Shown piece after piece: positions 15,889-20,360 of a stretch of 20,360 bases of DNA (positions are counted from its first letter, which is position 1; every line of letters starts with the position of its first letter). The notes under the pieces are model-generated. The model saw nothing but the letters and a program-made list of their open reading frames with translations. It was not told the DNA's origin and ran no database searches. A program made the position numbers and the translations under genes. The stretch spans positions 1 to 20,360 of the forward strand of contig CABTZF010000025.1 in NCBI GenBank assembly GCA_902489255.1. The letters are read 5' to 3'. Source of the DNA: an uncultured Peptoniphilus sp. GTDB lineage: Bacteria > Bacillota > Clostridia > Tissierellales > Peptoniphilaceae.

Positions 15889-16564
15889 AGACAGAAATTA
15901 CGACAATATAAATGAATTAAATAAAGAAAACCTACATCACCTGAAAAATGTTATTAGAATTAAAGCTGATGAAGATTTTTCTGTGGTTTTTAAGGACAAG
16001 ATAATTCTTTTTAATTTGAAAGACGATAGGCTAATTTATAAAAAAGAAATATTTGATTCTAATGAGCCACCAATAAAATTATCCCTATTCTTTGGAATTT
16101 TAAAGGGAGATAAGAACGAAAAAGTAATTGAGCATGGGACTGAGGTTGGGGTTTATGATTTCTATCCTTTGATTATGGACAGATGCGTTTCAAACATTTC
16201 AGATAAGGTTGATAAAAAAATACAAAGATGGCAAAAAATAGCAAAATCTGCTGCCGGTCAATCAAAAAGAGATATAGTCCCCCTTGTTCATAGACCTATC
16301 AAAGTTGATGAAATTGCTAAAAACTATATTGGAGATTTGATTTTATTCTATGAGGATGAAAGAAATTTATTTTTTAAAGATATAAAGGAAAAATTATCTA
16401 AAAATCTTGCTGTAATAGTTGGTCCTGAAGGTGGTATCTCAAAAAGAGAGATAGAGGTTTTAAAAGATGCCCATAGGATAAGTTTGGGTAAAAGAATTTT
16501 GAGAGCAGAAACTTCATCAGTTGTCGGGGCTTTTTATATAATACACAATATGGAGTGTGATTAA
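15872..16564 (+). CDS. rsmE: 16S rRNA m3U1498 methyltransferase RsmE
   Basis: A 230-residue SPOUT-class enzyme that methylates N3 of U1498 in helix 44 of 16S rRNA. The N-terminal PUA-like domain (1-65) contains HHLKNVIRIKADEDF. The knotted SAM site has GPEGGIS (184-190) and LGKRILRAETS (205-215), and AGQSKRD (128-134) corresponds to the family's EQSxR element. It overlaps prmA by 17 nt and its TAA directly abuts the mtaB ATG, so the three genes are tightly coupled. Length is normal, and both defining SPOUT motifs are intact. Confidence 0.95.
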   Translation: MYRFFEDRNYDNINELNKENLHHLKNVIRIKADEDFSVVFKDKIILFNLKDDRLIYKKEIFDSNEPPIKLSLFFGILKGDKNEKVIEHGTEVGVYDFYPLIMDRCVSNISDKVDKKIQRWQKIAKSAAGQSKRDIVPLVHRPIKVDEIAKNYIGDLILFYEDERNLFFKDIKEKLSKNLAVIVGPEGGISKREIEVLKDAHRISLGKRILRAETSSVVGAFYIIHNMECD

Positions 16565-17860
16565 ATGGCAAAAACTTTTTCAATTTTAACTTTAGGATGT
16601 AAAGTTAATCAATATGAATCTGAAGCCATGGCTGAACTTTTTGAAAAAAATGGATATATACAAGTTGATAATGATACTGATGTTGCCGATGTTTATATTG
16701 TAAATACTTGCACAGTTACAAATTTATCTGATAGAAAATCAAGGCAGTATATTAGACGTGCAAAAAGAGAAAATCCTGATTCTACAGTTGCAGTTGTTGG
16801 ATGTTATGCTCAGGTTGCTCCTAAGGAAGTTGAAAAAATAGAGGGTGTAGATGTTGTAATTGGAACCAGTGAAAGATCTAAAATCGTTGACTTAGTAGAA
16901 GAAGCCAAAGAAGAAGATAAAAAAATAAATATTGTAAGAGATATAAAAAAAGACAGAGATTTTCAATTTATAAAAATAGATGAAAATTTTCATAAAACAA
17001 GAAGTTACATGAAAGTTCAAGATGGATGTAACAGATTTTGCACTTACTGTATCATTCCTTATGCCAGAGGAACTATCAGGTCAAGAAGAATTGGGGAGTG
17101 CGTAAGAGAAGCGACAAGGCTTGCAAATGCCGGTTATAAGGAAATAATTTTGACAGGTATTCATGTGGGAAGCTATGGAGTAGATTTAGGACCTGTTAGG
17201 TTAATAGATTTAATTGAAAAAATAGCTGAAGTTGATGGTATTGAGAGAATAAGACTATCATCAGTTGAACCAAATATCATAAGTGAAGACTTCATGAAAA
17301 GAGCAATTGCGTGTTCAAAATTATGTGACCATTTCCATTTATCCCTTCAATCAGGATCTAATAATATTTTAAAGGCAATGAATAGACACTACACAAAAGA
17401 AGTTTATATTGAAAAAACAAAAATCATAAAAAAATATATGCCTTATGCAGGTTTAACGACAGATATTATTGTGGGGTTTCCCGGAGAAAGTGATGAAGAT
17501 TTTGAAGATTCAATGTCAATAGTAAGAGAAGTAGAATTTTCAAAAGTCCATGTATTTAAGTATTCTAAAAGAAAGAATACACCAGCAGCAAATATGAAAA
17601 ATCAAATAGATGGTAATATTAAAATCAAAAGGTCTGAAATTTTGATGGAGTTGGCAGAAGAATATTTGAAAAAATTCAGAAAAAAGAATATGAACAGAAC
17701 TTGTAAAGTTTTATTTGAAGAATATGAGGATGGATACTACTTGGGTTATACAAGCAATTATATCAGGGTAAAATTAAAAAGTCGGGAAAACTTAATTAAT
17801 AAAATAAGAGATGTAAAAATTTTAAATGATGAAAATATAGCTTGTGCGAAATTACTATAA
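16565..17860 (+). CDS. mtaB: tRNA t6A37 methylthiotransferase MtaB
   Basis: A 431-residue radical SAM enzyme that converts t6A to ms2t6A at position 37 of ANN-decoding tRNAs. The UPF0004 domain carries cluster cysteines C12 (LGCKVNQYES), C49 (NTCTVTN) and C80 (VGCYAQ). The radical SAM motif CNRFCTYC gives C155, C159 and C162. GFPGE and the SLQSGSN motif follow, and a TRAM domain (about 365-431) closes the protein. LGCKVNQYES separates MtaB from MiaB (usually LGCxMN) and RimO. ATG abuts the rsmE stop, with GGAG 9 nt upstream. It is the last gene of the prmA operon. No strong terminator follows. Confidence 0.95.
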   Translation: MAKTFSILTLGCKVNQYESEAMAELFEKNGYIQVDNDTDVADVYIVNTCTVTNLSDRKSRQYIRRAKRENPDSTVAVVGCYAQVAPKEVEKIEGVDVVIGTSERSKIVDLVEEAKEEDKKINIVRDIKKDRDFQFIKIDENFHKTRSYMKVQDGCNRFCTYCIIPYARGTIRSRRIGECVREATRLANAGYKEIILTGIHVGSYGVDLGPVRLIDLIEKIAEVDGIERIRLSSVEPNIISEDFMKRAIACSKLCDHFHLSLQSGSNNILKAMNRHYTKEVYIEKTKIIKKYMPYAGLTTDIIVGFPGESDEDFEDSMSIVREVEFSKVHVFKYSKRKNTPAANMKNQIDGNIKIKRSEILMELAEEYLKKFRKKNMNRTCKVLFEEYEDGYYLGYTSNYIRVKLKSRENLINKIRDVKILNDENIACAKLL

Positions 17861-17914
17861 GAAACTTCTACAAAAATATATTATAGGGCTATTTTTATCA
17901 ATCTTTAGCTTTAG

Positions 17915-17942
17915 TTGGCATTAAAATAGGGTATATTAAAAT
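17915..17942 (+). promoter_or_regulatory. Candidate sigma-A promoter for the HIT gene
   Basis: TTGGCA (one mismatch to the -35 consensus), a 16-bp spacer and TAAAAT (one mismatch to the -10). It lies in the 105-bp gap after mtaB, giving a leader of about 17 nt that holds GAAGGAGG. Confidence 0.5.
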
Positions 17943-17965
17943 TATTAAAAGAAGAAGGAGGATTT

Positions 17966-18304
17966 ATGGACTGTTTATTTTGTAAAATAGTTGAAGGTAC
18001 CATACCTTCAGAAAAGGTTTTTGAAGATGAATTTATATATGTTTTTAAAGATGTAAATCCCGAAGCTCCAGTACATTTACTTATTGTTCCAAAAAAACAT
18101 ATAACATCAGTTGATTACCTAGAAGAAAAAGATAAGGAATTAATAGGACATATATTTTTAGTGGCTAAGAATTTAGCAAAAGAATTTAAACTTGACAATG
18201 GATATAGGATAGTAAATAATACCGGAGAAGACGGGGGACAAAGTGTAAAACATCTTCATTTCCATTTACTTGGAGGCAGAAGTCTAAACTGGCCACCAGG
18301 TTAA
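17966..18304 (+). CDS. HIT-family (HinT-like) nucleotide phosphoramidase
   Basis: A 112-residue histidine-triad protein of the HinT branch, which hydrolyses adenosine phosphoramidates and similar AMP conjugates in the cytoplasm. The active-site triad HLHFH (H96, H98, H100) sits in SVKHLHFHLLGGR; H45 (PKKHI) is also conserved. N-terminal C3 and C6 (CLFC) fit the zinc pair seen in many HinT members, together with H45 and H96. NTGEDGGQ near residue 85 is typical. Length and the C-terminal LNWPPG agree with the family. AGAAGGAGG ends 5 nt before ATG. In many Firmicutes this gene follows mtaB and precedes rpsU. Here rpsU is absent from the next 2 kb. Confidence 0.94.
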   Translation: MDCLFCKIVEGTIPSEKVFEDEFIYVFKDVNPEAPVHLLIVPKKHITSVDYLEEKDKELIGHIFLVAKNLAKEFKLDNGYRIVNNTGEDGGQSVKHLHFHLLGGRSLNWPPG

Positions 18305-18308
18305 TATT

Positions 18309-18334
18309 AAAAGAGCTTATATAGCTCTTTTTTT
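18309..18334 (+). terminator. Terminator of the HIT gene
   Basis: A perfect 9-bp stem (AAAAGAGCT / AGCTCTTTT, loop TATAT) followed by T residues, 4 bp after the stop codon. Confidence 0.9.
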
Positions 18335-18369
18335 GTATAATGACCTGAAAAATATTTAATGAGGAAATC

Positions 18370-18399
18370 ATGATAAGAAAATTAAAACTAGAGGACTAA
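18370..18399 (+). pseudogene. Nine-codon gene stub, possibly the start of a GNAT acetyltransferase
   Basis: GAGG, 5 nt, then ATG and codons for MIRKLKLED before TAA. M-I-R-K-L-x-x-E-D is a common opening of GNAT-family acetyltransferases, and a -10-like TATAAT (18336-18341) lies upstream. The stop falls at the left edge of a strong hairpin, as if the rest of the gene had been deleted and its own or another gene's terminator joined on. A real leader peptide with an attenuator hairpin is the main alternative. Nine residues cannot prove the family. Confidence 0.35.
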
Positions 18400-18418
18400 G
18401 TCACTGAGACTTAGTCCT
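18392..18418 (+). terminator. Strong hairpin after the gene stub
   Basis: An 11-bp perfect stem (AGGACTAAGTC / GACTTAGTCCT, loop ACTGA). The following sequence TATATTTTA is only moderately T-rich. It overlaps the last codons and stop of the nine-codon stub. Confidence 0.6.
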
Positions 18419-18603
18419 TATATTTTACAAATTTATTAGAAATATATAGTTATAAGAATATAAGTATAAGAAAAAATGCAAAAAATAAGATACAAAACAA
18501 TATGATAAATCAAATCATTTAGAATTCACCATACAACTTTTCATTCGATTATAAAGTCTATCAAAATGGTAAACAATCATAGATACTAATCAATAATAAG
18601 GGC
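18419..18603 (+). other. Gene-free AT-rich region upstream of the surface-protein promoter
   Basis: No open frame of note and no RNA gene recognised. The DNA is rich in TATAAG and AAATCA-type words. A short inverted pair ACCAT / ATGGT flanks about 40 bp in its right half. It may hold regulator sites for the downstream promoter, but none can be named. Confidence 0.5.
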
Positions 18604-18630
18604 TTGACAAAATGGGGGGGGGGGTAGAAT
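18604..18630 (+). promoter_or_regulatory. Promoter with an 11-G tract in its spacer (probably phase variable)
   Basis: Perfect -35 TTGACA (18604-18609), four bases AAAT, eleven consecutive G (18614-18624), then a -10 TAGAAT (18625-18630, one mismatch). The spacer is 15 bp. Each G gained or lost changes the spacer by 1 bp; 13 G would give the 17-bp optimum. This is the arrangement known from phase-variable Neisseria promoters such as porA. The transcript would start near 18637 and lead into the secreted LRR protein. No comparable G run occurs elsewhere in the window. Confidence 0.8.
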
Positions 18631-18665
18631 AGACCTAAGTTTAGATACTTTCATCATACATATAA

Positions 18666-18817
18666 AGGAGGATCTAAGGATAGAAAAATAAGAATGAAAA
18701 ATACAAAAGGAGGGACATAGATAAAGAAAAATATAAAAAAAGAAAAATAAAAAAAGGAAGAAATAACTAAGAAAGATTAAGGAGGAAATAAATGATAGAA
18801 AAAAATAAAAATGGAGG
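18666..18817 (+). promoter_or_regulatory. Purine-rich leader with four Shine-Dalgarno sequences
   Basis: Four ribosome-binding motifs lie in one leader: AGGAGG at 18666, AGGAGG at 18708 (context AAAAGGAGGGA), AGGAGG at 18780 (6 nt before ATG 18792) and GGAGG at 18813 (7 nt before ATG 18825). The first two have no usable start at normal distance. They resemble the STAB-SD of Bacillus cry3A, where 30S binding protects the mRNA. The leader is nearly all A and G. Confidence 0.5.
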
Positions 18818-20360
18818 TAAAAAAATGAAAGATAAAATAAGAAGAGTCCTTAGTTTTCTATTGGTCTTGGCGATACTTATGGGCATTGTACCCCTAAATT
18901 CAATAGAAGTATTTGCAGCTGGACCAGGTGGAGGCTTACAAGGCGTCGCAATAGATAAAGAAAATTTTGATGATCCTAATCTCAGGAAATTTCTACACAA
19001 AAATTTTGATATGGATAAAAATTGGATTTTAAATCATAAAGAACTTGAAAGAATATATGAATTAGATTTTAAGTCTACAAAAGAAACTCCTGATTCAGAT
19101 AAAATATACTCTTTGCATGGTATAAGCAAATTACCTAACTTAATGTATTTAAAATGTGCTTATAACGGAATAGGATATTTAGATCCAAATGCAATTAAAG
19201 ACCTTCAATATATTGATTGTTCCTATAACAAACTAAAAGACATAAACATAAAGGGTTGCGAAAAACTTAAATACTTTGATTGCTCAGGTAACCAACTAAC
19301 AACACTAGATGCGAGTGGAATTGGTACAACGATTGAAGGGAGAAGAACACTTGGTGTACTTAAATGTGACGATAACAAACTAACATCACTAAAAGTAAAT
19401 TCACTTGGATTAGCCACACTTAGTTGTTCAGGTAACAAACTAACAACACTAGATACAAGGGTCCTTTCCTCTCTTAAAAGTCTTAGATGTAGAAATAACC
19501 AATTAACATCACTAAATTTAGAAACAAACAAGAAATTAACGGACTTGTGTTGCGACCATAACCAACTAACGTCACTAAATTTAAAAACAAACAATAATTT
19601 AGAGATTTTGGATTGCTCATTTAACAATCTAAATTCACTAGACGTAAGGGAAAATGATAATTTGATCGTTTTAGATTGCCGTCTTAACTTTATAGAAAGG
19701 CTAAATATAGCAAATAAAGAACGTCTTGGAGATATTGATTGTTCAGGTAACCGACTGAAAAAACTAAATATAGTTGGAGTCAAAGATGGTTATAATATTA
19801 ATTGCAGCAGTAACCAACTGAAAAAACTAGGACTAGATTCAAACAAAAGAATAAATAAGCTTGATTGTTCAGGTAACCAACTGGAAGTACTAGATTTAAA
19901 GGGAATAGAAAGCATTAATTATATTGATTGCTCATATAACAACCTAACATCATATAATAGTGATATATTTAATAAAATTGCTAAATCAAGGAGCGATGGT
20001 AATAAGGATGTTTTTAAAGGCATTCAACAAACATATCCCATAGAAGTACCTGAAGATACCTTAACCTTTGATACTAATAATTTCCCTGACAAATTCTATT
20101 CTTCTGACGCTGAAATAACAGAAGGAGCTACCCTTTTAGGAAATAAATTGATAGTAAATTCAAAGGACACTACTACGGTGAGATATAAGTATGGTGAATA
20201 TTCCGATTGTTTGTACGTAATATTAAATGTAAGGGTAAAGAAATTTGATCCCGAACATGTAGAAAAGATGGTAGTAAAAACACAACCAACAAAACTAATC
20301 TACACAGAAGGAGAAAAACTTGCACTAGCAGGACTAGTTGTAACATTAACAGACAATCAA
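18792..20360 (+). CDS. Secreted InlJ-like LRR surface protein with Ig-like module (3' end outside window)
   Basis: 523 codons are open to the window end. A signal peptide (basic KMKDKIRR, hydrophobic VLSFLLVLAILMGIVPL, likely cut after VFA near residue 42) sends it out of the cell. Residues 52-90 form an N-terminal module with a degenerate EF-hand loop, DMDKNWILNHKE (73-84), where Trp replaces the usual Gly. Residues 114-395 are 13 LRRs, each with one cysteine at C122, 143, 164, 192, 212, 233, 254, 275, 296, 317, 338, 359 and 380, mostly 21 apart, like the cysteine ladder of Listeria InlJ. A linker domain (415-485) and the start of a Big_3-like Ig module (TQPTKLIYTEGEKLALAGL region) follow. 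Such modules occur in adhesins of anaerobic cocci. A wall anchor would lie beyond the window. Two starts, 18792 and 18825, both have strong ribosome sites. Leu codon CTA is much commoner than in neighbouring genes. Adhesin function is inferred. Confidence 0.88.
   Translation, partial: MIEKNKNGGKKMKDKIRRVLSFLLVLAILMGIVPLNSIEVFAAGPGGGLQGVAIDKENFDDPNLRKFLHKNFDMDKNWILNHKELERIYELDFKSTKETPDSDKIYSLHGISKLPNLMYLKCAYNGIGYLDPNAIKDLQYIDCSYNKLKDINIKGCEKLKYFDCSGNQLTTLDASGIGTTIEGRRTLGVLKCDDNKLTSLKVNSLGLATLSCSGNKLTTLDTRVLSSLKSLRCRNNQLTSLNLETNKKLTDLCCDHNQLTSLNLKTNNNLEILDCSFNNLNSLDVRENDNLIVLDCRLNFIERLNIANKERLGDIDCSGNRLKKLNIVGVKDGYNINCSSNQLKKLGLDSNKRINKLDCSGNQLEVLDLKGIESINYIDCSYNNLTSYNSDIFNKIAKSRSDGNKDVFKGIQQTYPIEVPEDTLTFDTNNFPDKFYSSDAEITEGATLLGNKLIVNSKDTTTVRYKYGEYSDCLYVILNVRVKKFDPEHVEKMVVKTQPTKLIYTEGEKLALAGLVVTLTDNQ
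19131..19976 (+). repeat. Array of 13 cysteine-containing leucine-rich repeats
   Basis: Consensus about LxxLDCSxNQLTSLxLxxNxx, period 21 residues (63 bp). The third unit is longer (28 residues, with GIGTTIEGRR inserted) and the fourth is 20. Some units remain close at DNA level: 19281-19310 and 19425-19454 agree at 28 of 30 bases, so recombination between units is possible. Confidence 0.9.

Noticed and set aside
17870..17896. AAAAATA / TATTTTT hairpin after mtaB as a terminator
   Set aside because: The 7-bp stem is A-T only, with an 11-nt loop. It is too weak to call in such AT-rich DNA.
18614..18624. G run as a sequencing or assembly artefact
   Set aside because: Exact length may be misread, but the tract lies precisely between good -35 and -10 boxes of a secreted-protein gene, so its presence is very unlikely to be an artefact. 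Length should still be confirmed from reads.
18694..18720. Eight-codon mini-ORF (MKNTKGGT) in the surface-protein leader
   Set aside because: The nearest ribosome site is 22 nt upstream, too far, and it merely reads through the second SD motif.
19223..19783. 186-codon open frame on the minus strand, with apparent internal repeats
   Set aside because: It is antisense to the LRR array, and its repeats mirror the LRR codons. It has no ribosome site and an unnatural Ser/Leu/Phe-rich composition.
1..20360. CRISPR array, tRNA, rRNA, riboswitch or prophage
   Set aside because: None seen. The only regular repeats are the coding LRR units, and no cloverleaf, aptamer or phage gene was recognised by eye.

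Overview
The window is AT-rich DNA that looks like the chromosome of an anaerobic Gram-positive coccus of the Peptoniphilaceae type (Peptoniphilus, Anaerococcus, Finegoldia and relatives). I infer this from the low-GC codon use, the Gram-positive form of DnaK, the HrcA/CIRCE heat-shock operon, strong AGGAGG ribosome sites, the conserved block around dnaK, and a surface protein that ends in an Ig-like module common in these cocci. Genus is not proven by the sequence.

Layout. (1) Positions 1-248 look like the right end of an insertion sequence: a transposase C-terminal tail, an untranslated region and a terminal inverted repeat. (2) Positions 260-6401 read leftward: lepA, hemW and an NfsA-like nitroreductase form one operon. 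After it comes a one-piece fusion of both subunits of an Nfn-type NADH-ferredoxin:NADP+ oxidoreductase, with its own extended -10 promoter. (3) From 6758 rightward lies the heat-shock block hrcA-grpE-dnaK-dnaJ, with a sigma-A promoter and CIRCE operator in front and a terminator between dnaK and dnaJ. (4) Positions 11500-14930 hold cargo between dnaJ and prmA: a Dps-like ferritin with a possible PerR box, then an operon of an M20 deacylase/peptidase and two small multi-pass membrane proteins (one DUF5058-like, one unrecognised). (5) prmA-rsmE-mtaB, modifying ribosomal protein, rRNA and tRNA, is followed by a HIT-family protein. (6) From 18335 conserved synteny is lost: a nine-codon stub of a gene, a hairpin, about 370 bp without a gene, and then a large secreted leucine-rich-repeat protein that is still open at the window end.

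The most striking signal is in region 6. The promoter of the leucine-rich-repeat surface protein has a perfect TTGACA and a TAGAAT box, and the spacer between them contains a run of 11 G, which is extraordinary in such AT-rich DNA. This is the architecture of a promoter switched by slipped-strand change of spacer length. As read, the spacer is 15 bp, two short of the optimum, which would predict a weak state. The transcript leader carries four successive perfect or near-perfect Shine-Dalgarno sequences, two of them far from any usable start and resembling mRNA-stabilising STAB-SD sites. The protein has 13 LRRs of about 21 residues, each with one cysteine, as in the cysteine-ladder LRR of Listeria InlJ.

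Six genes have upstream in-frame codons (ATG, GTG or TTG) that lie in or before the ribosome-binding site. For these I chose the downstream start and say why.
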